A stretch of DNA of 64,000 nucleotides from Agrypnia vestita (GCA_016648135.1 JADDOH010001523.1:1-64000); one strand, 5' to 3'. Counted from the stretch's first letter, positions 22,385-33,738 are shown. Made by a program: numbers and translations. The notes: generated from the letters alone by a model not told the origin.

Positions 22385-22530
22385 AAAGCCCTTTCATTTC
22401 AACGGGATAGTATATAGCCAATGTTCAACCTGAAATCCCATTTTAAATATATGTGAAAGAATTTTTGAAATCGGATAAGTAGTTTCGGAGATTACCTCAT
22501 ACATGCAAACTCGCAAACTTTACCTCATTA
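22385..22530 (+). repeat. LINE-tail-like repeat family E
   Basis: Blocks GAATTTTTGAAATCGGAT and AGTAGTTTCGGAGATTACC as at 11240 and 45340. Ends directly at the next foldback element. Confidence 0.55.
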
Positions 22531-22532
22531 TA

Positions 22533-23062
22533 CAGGGTTATTTGTAAAACATTAATAACCTCGCAGGACTATATTCCTGCCTTAATTATGAGTCGAAAAT
22601 GTTCAAGCTATCATGACCTAATATCAATAGTTATGGGGATATGCGACATCAAAGTTTCCCCTTTTTTTTAAAATATTTCTGACTTATTTTTTTGTAAAAC
22701 GTTGGACTATCATTACAGTAACCCATATCGATTATGAAAAATTCATTCGTTTCAATACAAGTTAAATAAGATATTTAAAAACCCAGAAAAAAATCCAATT
22801 GGAAAACACTCCATTCGAAGGTTTTTTTTATATTTGACTTGTATTAAAGAGAATGAATTTTTCATACTCGAAATAAGTTACTGTAATGATAGTCCGAAGT
22901 TTCACAAAAATAAGGCAGAAATATAGAAAAAAAATGCAAACTTTGATGTCACATATCTCCATAACTATTGATATTATGTCATGATAGCCTGAACATTTTC
23001 GACTTATAATCAAGTCAGGAATATAGTCCTGCGAGGTTATTAATGTTTTACAAATAGCCCTG
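22533..23062. repeat. CAGGG foldback element, complete
   Basis: 530 bp with TA at 22531-22532 and 23063-23064. Same arms and centre as 41018-41555; the right terminus has one change (TAGCCCTG). Confidence 0.85.
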
Positions 23063-23454
23063 TACATTGGTATAGATTTTTTTGAACAAGCTCATTTTAA
23101 ATTCACGGGCAAGAACAGTATCACAGAAATGAACCGTTAAATAATATTTTTTACTGTAAATTTCAAATCTAATCTGGGGGTCTATCGATTTTGTGGCCAT
23201 TTTATAGGCGCATGTTCCTAATTTATACCTCAGCAGTCCGGTGCGGAAGAATGTTAACTGACGTGCCTAAAATTCCAATTACAGTTTTATGGACCCTCTT
23301 CCTAAAGTATTTTCTATCATTCTAAAAGACTGCTCATTTGGTGGTAATTCTATCGCTGTCGTTGTATTTTTTTAAATTTTTATTACATCATTATTATTCA
23401 CATTGTTATTAACGTGACCAGGTGTACTGATTTATTCAATTCGGTGCTCGTATT

Positions 23455-23600
23455 GTTACTAGCTGTAACCCGTCAAAAATTACGCAACACTGGTTCGCGT
23501 CTTTGCTAAGCCGTCGTATGTATTTACAGCGTCTTTGGCGGTCTGCGGAGAAGCGGCCGTAGCCGCATCCGTTAATCCAATCAAGCCCCATCTGCGGCCG
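23455..23600 (+). mobile_element. SINE family C
   Basis: Starts TAGCTGTAACCCGTCAAAAA and continues GTTCGCGTCTTTGCTAAGCC to GGCGGTCTGCGG. The same order in reverse at 36085-36290, where a tRNA-like head with A- and B-box-like parts is better preserved. The GTAACCCGTCA end looks like an RTE LINE tail, which would supply the recognition signal. Confidence 0.6.
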
Positions 23601-23849
23601 TTCTTTTAGTCGTGAATTTGAACGAAATTACGGACGTTACACGAAGTCACGGGGACAACGTACTTTTACATGTCGGTTCCCAAAGAATAAGTATTTATTT
23701 ATTTATAAAGAAAAAACTTTTTTGCACTATAAAGAAGTTACGGACGTTACGGACAGACCACGAAATTATTGTAATCGTAATTTTTATCTTTATTGTTAAT
23801 AAGTAGATTCCTGAATTGTTCAGTAGGCTATAATCAGTGCATGCTTGTC

Positions 23850-24050
23850 TTTGACAAGATTAACACGCATGTGATCAATATTGGTGATAGTTTAACAATA
23901 CTACGGTTGAGGTGTATAGTGTTGTAAATATAGTAGAGTAGTGTTGGTCCTGACGAAGAGACGGGTACGTCTCGAAACCGGTAGACCGTAAATCTGGTAG
24001 TGGTTTTTACTAAGTTTACTAACATTCTGTTATTATGTCTTACCACAAAG
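23850..24050 (+). repeat. Solo Penelope-like terminal repeat
   Basis: Contains the best hammerhead motif of the window (23946-23987). The flanks, AACAATACTACGGTTG upstream and ATCTGGTAGTGGTTT downstream, recur at 52290-52440. No endonuclease remnant is visible upstream. Confidence 0.65.
23946..23987 (+). ncRNA. Hammerhead-like ribozyme motif, best preserved
   Basis: GGTC (stem I 5', 23946-23949), CTGACGA (23950-23956), extra A, stem II GAGACG/CGTCTC with a GGTA loop (six of six pairs), GAAA (23974-23977), self-complementary CCGG, TA, GACC (stem I 3', 23984-23987; four of four pairs). Expected self-cleavage after 23983. Stem III is only an A-CC/GG-U pair with no loop, so two molecules pairing head to head would be needed, as known for other short-stem-III hammerheads. 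Confidence 0.8.
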
Positions 24051-24152
24051 TTATTGCTTTGAAAATTAATAATATTAATAATATGTCTTTACTTAATTTG
24101 TGATTTATGTACTTGGCAAAAATATGTATACGTTTCTTATTTTATTGTAATA

Positions 24153-25437
24153 TTAGGTCCTTACATATGAAATTGGCGTTTTGCCGTACTGGCAAATTTG
24201 ATCTCAAATATCTTCTCTTTGGTTAGGAATTCCCAATCCAAATTTATACAGCTATTTACTCATGTATTTGTGTTTTGAAAATTATAATTCATTTGTTTTT
24301 TCCTCAATTGATTTTTACTTTGCGTCACTCAGTTTACAAAATGAAAAACTTGAAATATCGCGTTATTTACGAGTACGAGTTCCACCGTGGCACCAGTGCT
24401 GCAGAAACGGCTCGAAGGATTAATGATGTGTATGGCGACGGTGCCGCAAAAGAAAACACAGTGCGTTTTTGGTTCCAACGTTTTCGTTCTGGAAATTTCG
24501 ACCTGCAGAACAAGCCCCGTGGACGGCCGGAGACCAAAGTTGATAATGAAGAATTGAAGGCTATTGTGGAAGCGGATCCATCGCAAACCACATCCGAGTT
24601 AGCTGCAGGCTGCGGTGTTAGTGATAAAACTGTTTTAATCCACTTGAAGCAAATTGGTAAGGTGAAAAAGCTTGAAAGGTGGGTACCTCACGAATTGAGT
24701 GAAGCAAATCAACAAACGCGCGTTGACTGCTGCGTTGCATTACTCAACCGGCACAATAATGAAGGGATTTTAAATCGAATCATTACCTGTGATGAAAAGT
24801 GGATCCTGTACGATAATCGGAAGCGCTCATCGCAATGGCTGAACCCTGCCGAACCAGCCAAACCATGCCCCAAGCGAAAATTGACTCCAAAAAAGTTACT
24901 TGTGAGCGTTTGGTGGACTAGTGCTGGTGTCGTTCACTACAGCTTTCTTAAATCTGGCCAGACGATTACGGCAGATGTCTATTGTCAGCAACTGCAAACC
25001 ATGATGGAAAAGCTAGCTGCTAAACAACCGAGGCTGGTTAATCGCTCTAGGCCACTGCTGCTTCATGATAACGCTAGACCACACACTGCACAACAGACGG
25101 CTACCAAATTAGAGGAGCTTTAATTGGAATGTCTAAGACATCCACCGTACTCTCCGGACCTTGCCCCAACAGATTACCATTTTTTTCGAAATTTGGATAA
25201 CTTCTTGCAAAGGAAAAAATTCAACTCCGATGGGGCAGTCCAAACCGCCTTCAAAGATTTTATTGATTCCCGTCCGAATGGTTTTTTTAGTTAAGGGATC
25301 GATGAACTACCTATAAGATGGCAAAAGTGCATATATAGCAATGGTACATGCTTTGATTAAATAAATATATTATAGTAAAAAAAATCGGCTTTATGTTCCT
25401 CCCATACTAAACGCCAATTTCATATGTAAGGACCTAA
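24153..25437 (+). mobile_element. mariner copy 3, full length
   Basis: 1285 bp, termini TTAGGTCCTTACATATGA and complement, flanked by TA at 24151-24152 and 25438-25439. Full-length mariner of the expected size (about 1.3 kb). Subfamily not certain; the terminal sequence is not that of Mos1 or Hsmar1. Confidence 0.97.
24341..25360 (+). pseudogene. mariner transposase with premature stop
   Basis: 339-codon transposase frame, start at MKNLKYRV as in the other copies (an upstream ATG at 24275 in the same frame lies in the inverted-repeat side and is unlikely). Helix-turn-helix domains occupy roughly residues 1-110, WVPHEL near 115-120, catalytic D151 (TCDEKW), D243 (HDNARPH) and D278 (PTDYHFF), spacing DD34D. 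A CAA to TAA change at 25121-25123 stops the protein after 260 residues, before the third aspartate, and an AAG to TAA-type change near 25290 adds a second stop. Not active as it stands. The three copies carry different lesions. Confidence 0.95.
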
Positions 25438-25439
25438 TA

Positions 25440-25970
25440 TGTGTAAATCGTAGAAATAAAATAAATAAATAAATATTATCGCGCTCGCTCACCATTACTC
25501 GGCAACTATTTATGAGTACCTACTGTGAATTTGTAGATGTATTTCACAAAATGTTGATATCATTTGTGAATAGCATGTATATACCTACATCCTATATACA
25601 TCTTAAAATCTTCATCGTAAGATAATTTTTTACTCAATAGTACCTAATGATTCGTACCGTATAATTAAGTAAATAAATAAATAATAATTTTATAGCTTTG
25701 ACTCGTAAGGCGTAATAAATTCAGAATGGTAGATTTCCACGACCATGTTGACCCATGATATATCGTGTAGATTACGTAGAAAAGTTATAATTAACGATGA
25801 TTAGACTGCCTCCCTGTGCAACAGAAAATCACGTGATAATGATAGCGTGGCATAATAAATAATTATGTACATAAAAAAAAACAAATTTTAATTAGAAAGC
25901 ATAATTCCTATCGGCGGCTTCGCCAACACCCTGAACGCCCGGCCGGGTCACGCCCTTCCTAGATAATGCC
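25440..25970. other. AT-rich, no gene
   Basis: AT-rich sequence with AAAT repeats at 25460-25480 and 25670-25690 (possible LINE tails). No coding frame recognised. Confidence 0.3.
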
Positions 25971-25973
25971 TAA

Positions 25974-27195
25974 AGCCATGTATTCACTAGGGGACAAATA
26001 GCGCAGCATTCCGCGCGGCGTGTCGCATGAACATCTACGTTCATGTTTCGGGGACAATGACGCGGTCATTTGACGTGTACACACCGGGACTCGCATATCT
26101 TGTCGCGGAAATGTCGCCCGATGAGGTTATGATGACAGCTGCGGTATCTATTTACACTTCGTCATTTAGTGAAAACGGGGTTCCGCGCAATTCGAAATGT
26201 TTTTTTGGGTCGCAATTAAAATTAACGAGGTTTTACTGTAGTTATTTGAATATTATTAAAAACAAGGACCTTTTGCAAATAGTTATTGTTTTGCAAACGT
26301 CGCGGAAATGTCGACCTATGAGGTTATGATGATAGCTGCGTATCCATTTATGTTAACGAGTTTATCGAAACGTAAGAGGAGAAACAGGTGGTGGATGCGA
26401 AATTATTTACTGCAAAGAGAAATAAGGACGGATATTCTATGCGATCTTCGATCGATACAGCTCGATGAGTTCAAGAACAATTTCGTTTTCCCACATTGTC
26501 ATCTTGACAGATACAGCGCATGCGTTTTCACTTGTAAATATACCACGTGGTACTGACGCTCCGCGTAATGTTGCAGTGAGCTCGCTCGGGTACCGTGCGC
26601 ACGGCAACGTTGCCACGGCACGTAGAAATGCCGCGCTAGTGTTCATTTAGTTAGTTTTTAGACGAATTTTAATAGTTTTTTTGTTGATTATTTAAACTCA
26701 CTATTTCATTTTTAGTTTGACATAAAAGAAATTACGAAAATAAAAAATAATATTATAAATATATACGTTTTTTTATTTTTTCGATCCATTTATCTGGGAG
26801 AGTTGCAAGTTTATGTACATGTTCATAGCATCAAACGATGGTAGACTAGGCAAGGCATAAGAAAAAAAAGGTTTCAAAGCAGAGTCAGTCACCACTTAGC
26901 AGAAATTTAATTTTATTTGATCCGCTCCATACAAAAAATACAAAACTTTTTTTTTTTGCCCAAACTATAAAGTTTAGGAAAAAGTTTCATAGGACAACTA
27001 TTGATAAGGCTAATGAGCTCTATCCATCCGCATAAAGAAAAAGTAAAAAAAGAAAGTTGGTCCCTAAGTCCCTCGAATTACGGTTTCGACCCAGTGTGCG
27101 ACGTCGCGGAACAATGCACGACGTTGCAACGTCGCGTAGACTCTATGCCGCGCGTGCTGTTGAGTGACAATTTGTCCCCTAGTGAATACATGGCT
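25974..27195 (+). mobile_element. PIF/Harbinger-like element with 26-bp termini
   Basis: Perfect 26-bp terminal inverted repeats starting AGCCATGTATTCACTAGG, flanked by the 3-bp duplication TAA (25971-25973 and 27196-27198). A 3-bp TWA duplication is the hallmark of PIF/Harbinger elements. Length 1222 bp, too short for a full transposase plus DNA-binding protein, so non-autonomous. Confidence 0.8.
26308..26556 (+). pseudogene. Harbinger transposase N-terminal remnant
   Basis: 82-codon frame. Residues 21-60 read KRKRRNRWWMRNYLLQ, then LRSIQLDEFKNN, which matches the family pattern K/R-rich, W-x-R-x-W/Y-L-L, then a D-x-x-x-F-K-N-F start of Harbinger nucleases. The catalytic core is absent. The first 12 residues repeat a segment at 26095-26150 (ATGAGGTTATGATGA) about 200 bases upstream, with a pogo-type terminus (GAGGTTTTACTG) between the two, so a duplication or nested insertion rearranged the gene. 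Confidence 0.5.
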
Positions 27196-27199
27196 TAAT

Positions 27200-28258
27200 A
27201 ATTTATCGCATCAATTTACTGCACTGAAGGGGTCAGATGTTAATTCGAATTTAACCTATCCGAAACTCGATCTCGGTGGAGCCTTCCCGTTAATTGCCGG
27301 TGATTCAGCGCGCGGTATTCCGCAGTTAAATAATGTCCACGGATAAAATTAATAGTGTTGTGAATTTTTTAATCTATTTATTAACATACAATGGCGTTTG
27401 TTTTATAATGTAAGACATTAATACAGGAATTTATGTGGAGCCGCAGCGGTGTCGGATGCGAAGAATCTGGTTAAAGATTCGTCCGTATCTGTGATGATGT
27501 CACTCCGCCGTGTCGCCTCTGTAGGTTGTCGCCGCCATATCGATTCGGTTGTCCAATATCAGAACTATGTAAACGGCATTATTTTTTTTAAGAGCGGGGG
27601 AGTCTTCTTCATTCAATTTTGAATAGAAAATATTCTTCACTTTTTTGGTGAAATGTCAAATGTAGTAGGAGATGAGCAACGTCAAAGCTTGCATTTCTTT
27701 TTTACAATATTTCAGAATTATCTTTTGTAAAACGTTGGAATGTGCGAAATGTCGCGAAAGTAATTGTATCGAATATTAAAAATTTATTCGCGTTGATTAA
27801 ACTCAAATTAAATGATTAAAACCTTGTAGAAATATGAACCATGATAATTTATTGCAAGGTTTTCAACATTTTATTTCGTTGAGAATATTTTGATTTTGTC
27901 AAAATTTTTCAAAACACTGCTGGATTTTTGTCAAAGGGACATCATTAATCAATATACATTATAGTTAACTCAGGGACGCAGGTACACATTAATCAATTTT
28001 AGTTAAAAAAAATTGAAATGATATTTCAGGAGTATTCTAGTGTAATGCTAATAATTCGGAAGAATTTCATTACACATATAAAGGATATTGCTGAAAAATT
28101 CCAATCATAAAAAATAGATATCTCCTTAGTGACATATGTAGTCATTTAAGGGGAATGATAAAGCTTTGGATGCCGGTTGCGCTAAGGATTATTACAACAC
28201 ATATACATGATGTTGTAAAATTTAAATATATACAACTTCCAATGATAGACATGGTATC
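27200..28258. other. Unassigned; decayed foldback arm
   Basis: 27620-27830 retains diverged blocks of the foldback family (TTTGTAAAACGTTGG, GAATATTAAAAATTTATTCG). 27430-27560 is CpG-richer. No gene recognised. Confidence 0.35.
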
Positions 28259-28310
28259 CAAATATGTTTTATTATACTTTGTAATACACACACAATATGA
28301 GTTATTAAAT

Positions 28311-28355
28311 TACAACTATAGTTTCGAGAGGAACAGTCCCTCTCATCATCAGGTA
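28311..28355 (-). ncRNA. Hammerhead-like ribozyme motif
   Basis: Minus strand: TAC, CTGATGA, extra T, stem II GAGAGG/CCTCTC (six pairs, 7-base loop), GAAA, self-complementary stem III ACTATAGT, T, GTA. Stem I three pairs. A near-identical motif is at 36671. Confidence 0.75.
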
Positions 28356-28357
28356 TA

Positions 28358-28560
28358 GATAATAACTAACTTAAATACAAAATTTATCAATCTAATCGGG
28401 TAGGTCAGGGGGGTCAGGGGGGCGCGCGGCGGGGAAGGGTATATTTTTCGCCGAACAGCTCTAGGAGAAGTGAAGTGGACTGAAATGTGATATTATTTAT
28501 TAATGTGTTTCCAGATTTTAAATTTTTTAGGATTTCAACGGTTTCCAAACTATTCTGGAC
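28358..28560 (-). pseudogene. GIY-YIG endonuclease C-terminal fragment
   Basis: Minus strand: SLETVEILKNLKSGNTLINN, then ITFQSTSLLLELF, followed by a proline-rich stretch and two stops. LE-x-x-EI and LINN fit the end of a Penelope endonuclease. The same residues occur at 36720-36870. Confidence 0.65.
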
Positions 28561-28638
28561 TGCTCCTCTCGAAACTATAGTTGTAATTTAATAACTCATA
28601 TTGTGTGTGTATTACAAAGTATAATAAAACATATTTGA

Positions 28639-29904
28639 AATTATAATGTTGCACCACGAAGTATCTGCCAAATCTTTCAATGACATGGTATCCTATCATG
28701 GGTGGAAATGGCGAACGTTACATTGTGTAAAATGCTCACTTAAGCCAGCCGAACAATAGGTCATAAGCCCTATGAACACCCATCAAAATATAATATCGTC
28801 TCTGTGAGACATCTTTAGTACATTGATTTTGTTTCATATAATCATTTCGTTTTCTTCATCATAAAATTTGACTTTACACACGCCTGAAGAAGAGTTACTT
28901 CAAATAGTATGAGGAATTATCAAATACGCGGAATATTTTAATTTTTTATTTTTTTATTTTTTTCGATGTCCAATTTTCACATTTTTTTTGTTGTGTTGGT
29001 ACACTTGTCCCTGACGTATCTCGACATTGGTAGCCGTATTGGGTGCTTACATTATTGTTGGCTGTCGAAAAGGTATCACATTTTGATTTTCTCTTTTTAT
29101 TTGTGGAAAAATAGAACAAAGATTTCAAAAATTTTTGGCCATGAAATACCTCAGCCTTGTTTTTGTTTCCAGTTAATTCGCACTTGTTACGTCTTGTTGC
29201 TATAAAGCCTTTTCGTTCTTAGCTTGGTTTTCGTTTTATCGATGTTTATTCTCAGATCGACCGCAGCGAATTCCTTTTCTACTGGAATGTTATGTTGTCT
29301 AATATCGCATACTGTGTTTTGCCATTAGAGAGTCGAACTGTTGAACCATTAGTGTGATCTATGGACATAAATGAATTAATTTACAAGCTAAACAGCAATA
29401 TGAATAACAATTTAAAATGTTTTAAAAATGTCTTGTTCATAAAAAAACGCAACATTTAATACATGACAACAAAATATGTCTTTATATCGAAAACAGACTG
29501 ATGAAATTTATGTTACTTAATTTAAATTAAATTTCTACTTCTGAACACTTAAACCAGTAAATGTTCAGATTTCGGAATTAAGAATTCAGTTGGTGGTGAT
29601 ATTATAAAGGTATTTCCACACAAATACTTATGTATATATACATTTATTATAACAATCTAGAATTAATTAATTTTATTTTTGATAAAAAAATACGTATATT
29701 TTTTAATTATTTATGTCTTTATTCCAATATGTGATTCACATTCAATAAAAATAATAAACATATATTAAATTGTAAAACACAAATTATCACATGCAGATAT
29801 ATAATAGGTAAGATATACAATGAATTAAGGTATATAGAGAAAAATTATTTTAAAAAATAAGAAAAATATAGTGCGAAATGAAAAAGTAACCATTAACATA
29901 AAAA
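28639..29904. other. Repeat family D copy then AT-rich sequence
   Basis: 28675-28840 is a minus-oriented copy of repeat family D. 28840-29900 is AT-rich and includes short frames (28966-29205 plus, 28946-29128 minus) without recognisable motifs. Confidence 0.4.
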
Positions 29905-30235
29905 ATATATCATATTATAATAACTGCTTTATCGAACTGCGTCATGTCGATTATGGGGGCCAGTATCTTTCTCAAATATGCAATATCAATGCTGGATGCT
30001 GGAGCAGAGCGGGCTTCCAGGATAAGGATATTCTCTGAGCTGTTTATCCTTTCCTTCATTCCTGCAATCCTGGATCTTATGAGGGCTGCAAAGTTGGGAA
30101 CTCGCCTCTCCTTGAACATACCGGAAGCGCTGCAATATCTAGGAGGCTTAATATTGTACGGAAGGCGTTATTATATTGTATTTTCCACGCGAAGTCTTTC
30201 TATGCTGCACTTTTTTTTAATTTTCCCCGAGTTCA
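29905..30235 (-). pseudogene. CR1-like LINE reverse transcriptase C-terminus
   Basis: Minus strand: YNNAFR, YCSASGMFKERRVPNFAAL, then IRSRIAGMKERINSSEN. This is the segment after the reverse transcriptase core in CR1/L2-type or related LINEs (N-x-x-FR, SASGMF, VP-x-F-x-AL). One frameshift near 30125. Confidence 0.6.
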
Positions 30236-30239
30236 CACG

Positions 30240-32045
30240 TTTATAACATCAATGTTCTATTTCCAAATTAAGATCAATGCCTGCTCTACGAAAATAGGAC
30301 TAGTTGCTGGTCTCCTGGAACTAACTGGAGATCTATTCTATAATTTCCACTAATCACTCGAGAATCTTCCACTTGTATCTAGAAATTCTGATTCACGTCA
30401 TTTGTATCGCTTTGATTACTATCGAACACTTCTCACGCATCGGTAGGTATTTTATTGCTGGTCGATATCGCCAGTCGCTATAAGTTACGCTTTATCTGTG
30501 ACTTCGCCGAAATGTGAAAATTACAAATCAAATTCGCCGCGGGTCTGACGCGCACTTTTATACTCTCGGTTTTCCATAATTTTCCAATTTATTCCCGTGT
30601 ATTCGAGACACTACTTGTATTTTCTAATTTACTGTATAATGTGCAAAGTGCTGTAAAATCTTCAATTCCGTGTGATTCTTTCCGTTTCTACAATCTCGTG
30701 GCATAATTTCAATGTGTTTTATAGTTTATTCATTACGTAAAATGTGTCGATGTTGTTACGGTGGAATCGGTGAACGTTGCATTGTGTAAAGTGATCACTT
30801 AGGCCACCTCATAAATAAGCCCTGGGCCACCCTATAAAGACTTCCATACAAGTTTCCATATAAATAGCTTCGTCTCTGTGAGACTTCTAATTATCCTTCT
30901 GTGGACAAAATCCGGTAATCCTGTTCTCAGATCATGCGTACAAAATTATTTAATTTTGACTTAAATGAGTATGGATAACATAAAGGACAGGGTATAAGAT
31001 AATTACTTTAACTGATTTGAAAATTTGACATAGTTTTTTTTGCCATAATTTTTAGGCCCTTAGCATGCTCCGATTGCATTGTCCCTTGTCCCTGTACTTA
31101 AGAGACACGACTCCCTTAGACCGAAATATTTTCAGTTTTATTGGTTGAATGAATTCGCAACATTATGAAGACATATTTATTTCTTAATGGACAGTAAATA
31201 ACTTTTATTTCTGAAAACGATATTAAAATTTTATTGCTATGTCAGAGATTGGGGGGGTCGTTATAAAGGTTTTTATTTATGCTAATTGCGTTGTGTTTAA
31301 TTTGAGAAAATGCATTCTGAAATTATATATTTATTTTGTCACCCACTTTAAAATCAAAGGTGCGAATCAATGCAATATCTTGCTAATCTATTGCAGTGGA
31401 AAAAGGATTTAATTATTTATTTGAAATGTGGATTTAATATTGTTAATGCTACCCTAGATGGCGCTAACGCAAACATACAACGTTTATGCCCTCTATTTCC
31501 TGCTGCCTTCAACACTCGCCTTATATACCATTTCTTTACCATCCTTTAAAAAAAAACCTCGTTTATAAACAAATCTATGTCCAGCAAGTGCCATCACAGC
31601 GAAGACGCACACTTCCAACAAGCAATGCTTCTGATTTTGTATATATGCCACACGGCTGATGTCAAGCATGTGGATGTTGTAACTTTGATATATTTTGGCT
31701 TATATCTTCGAAACTATTCAATAAATACTTAATTTTTCTTTCATTAATGTAAACAATAACTAGGCCCTTAATCGTTTACATTCTCAAATTTTATGTACTT
31801 TATGATTATTTTTAAATATTTACTCAAACTTTTCATACAATATGTCTGGCGGCACACTACCGCCATCTATGAAAATAAATAAAAACATATAATTGACCAA
31901 ACACATTTCTAAACAATATGCGAAAGTAGATATACGGTAGATACCTACCTAGTGCGGCAAAATTCAATAATAAATAAATGCACATACATTTGATTTACTT
32001 GTATTTAATAATTAATAAATATATTAAATAAATAAATAATAAATA
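30240..32045. other. Unassigned, with repeat D and LINE scrap
   Basis: 30760-30900 is repeat family D (minus). 31485-31545 is a small minus-strand piece of LINE family L4 (GCCTTCAACACTCGCC block). 30400-30750 and 31100-31480 show no recognisable element or gene. Confidence 0.35.
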
Positions 32046-32049
32046 TATT

Positions 32050-32268
32050 AAAAAAGGATACTACAAGATGGCCTCCCAGAATTCTGAATTGGAGACCTTG
32101 GGAAAATAAAAGAGGCATCGGAAGACCTCAAAAGAGATGGGCCGATGATATTGTTGCTGTGGGGGGAAAGAAATGGCTACAATTAGCCAACAACAGGGAA
32201 GAGTGGAAAAATAAGGAAGAGGCCTATATCCAGCAGTGGAAAGACGAAGGCTGATGAAGAAGAATAAA
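32050..32268 (+). pseudogene. LINE C-terminal end (family L6)
   Basis: Plus-strand frame with GRPQKRWADDIVAVGG, KKWLQLANNREEW and EEAYIQQWKDEG then stop. GRP-x-x-RW-x-D followed by W-x-x-A-x-NR-x-x-W and Y-x-QQW is a typical LINE polyprotein C-terminus. Confidence 0.8.
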
Positions 32269-32269
32269 T

Positions 32270-32910
32270 GCTTTTTTAAATTTTGGTGTTAATTTCTGTC
32301 GCTGCTCAATTGACATTTTTAATTGTGAGATGTCAAATGTTACACATCGTACGCGACTACTGTAGGGCTCGCTCGTTTTTCTCAGTAGGTACTATAACTT
32401 TTTTTACGTAATTAATATACAGATGTAATTTTTTTGACAAAAACTATTCCCAGTGATATTGCATCACCGCACAATATAAGATTTTGCGTTGCTCATTTGG
32501 GAAAAAAATGCCGTCCGAAAGTGGGCCTAGTGCCCGCCGAGCGCAGCGCACGTCCGCGGGCCCCTCCCCTATTTAATTAGATTTCCCCGAGGAATTTTTC
32601 AACAACATTCTTATCACGACCGCTGATGGCTATCCGGCGGTGGGAGGCGGTGGGAGGCGCCTTATTACACCGCGCCGCGCCGACAGCGGCCCGGACACAC
32701 CCCCCGCGCAGAGCCGGCGCAGGGGTCGATCTGACGTTTTGAAAATATACATTTACGCACGTGTTAGTTCAAACGTGTGCGGAATACTCACGGGATTTTG
32801 ATACAATTATGTCCCGCAGTTATTCCGGGAAATAAATTGTCACACCTTGTATACAAAAATGTGGAAACTTATTTTTTGTTAAGACCCCGTTTTTGAGTTA
32901 TGAATGTCAT
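32270..32910. other. Unassigned with GC-rich island
   Basis: 32515-32730 is strongly GC- and CpG-rich, contains GGCGGTGGGAGG repeated, and carries no recognised coding frame. Possibly single-copy. Confidence 0.3.
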
Positions 32911-33469
32911 TTTTACTCCCTTTATATTAACTCGTGGCGTCTGCTTGCTTGCTTGCTCGCTTCCCGACTTGCCGGGTGAAAAAACTTTGGATCGACTTTT
33001 AACCCTTTTCCGTGATCCAATCGAGCTGAAACTTGGAAAGTAGACTCGTGGCGACGATCAAGAAGATCTATCAAATTTTCGTTAAAAAAAATAATAATTA
33101 TAGTATAATTTCGGATTTTTAGAAATTTTATTGGTTTTTTTTCTAATTGCAATCATTAGAAAAGTTTGATTATTAGCAACGGCGGCCCGATAACGTCGCG
33201 GAATATTTTCTAAATTTGAATTACTCCGTCGGTATACATAATAGGTACTTCACTACGAATGTCGAAAGTCTAAATTGACTGACAAATGTTTTTAGAATAT
33301 AATCTTCAAAGCATGAAGTGTCTTATCAAAGCTCAAAACATCTGACATTTTAGAAATATATTAAATTATTGTAAGTTTAGTGTTATGTTATATGATTTAA
33401 TTCGTCTTTAATTGTTATTATATTTTATAAAGAAAGGGAGTATGATAAAAACTTGGTTTTTATGGGTTA
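32911..33469 (+). repeat. ACTCCC repeat, long internal variant
   Basis: Same structure as 12002-12560, including the GCGGCCCGATAACGTC segment. Followed directly by another ACTCCC copy. Confidence 0.8.
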
Positions 33470-33470
33470 C

Positions 33471-33738
33471 TTTTTTTACTCCCTTTCTTTTAACTCGTAG
33501 CGTCTGCTTGCTTGTCTGACGAAAAAACTTTGGATCGATTTTTAACCCTTTTCCCGTGATCCAGTCGAGCTGAAAGCTGAATATAGTACAATTTTGGATT
33601 TTTCGAAATTATAATGGTTATTTTCAAGTTGGAATCAACACAACTGAGTAATTAGCCCGACGCGTGTATAGGAACAAAACCTGATTCAATGAGAAAGGGA
33701 GTATAATAAAAACTTAGTTTTTTATTGGTTAGTTTTTT
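33471..33738 (+). repeat. ACTCCC repeat, short copy in tandem
   Basis: Starts ACTCCCTTTCTTTTAACTCG immediately after the TTTTATGGGTTAC end of the previous copy, separated only by a T run. Much of the centre is deleted. End-to-end tandem of two units. Confidence 0.75.

Larger units (their letters stand above)
28259..28638 (-). mobile_element. Penelope-like remnant P2
   Basis: Arms 28259-28330 and 28565-28638 are inverted copies (AATATGTTTTATTATACTTT and complement). The left arm holds a complete hammerhead motif (minus). The right arm starts inside the stem II loop of the motif, so the inverted copy is truncated within the ribozyme. Endonuclease tail between them on the minus strand. Confidence 0.75.

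Noticed and set aside
28884..28905. CTGAAGA motif as another hammerhead
   Set aside because: No GAAA follows at the right distance (reads CAAAT) and stem III is absent. At best an erased copy.
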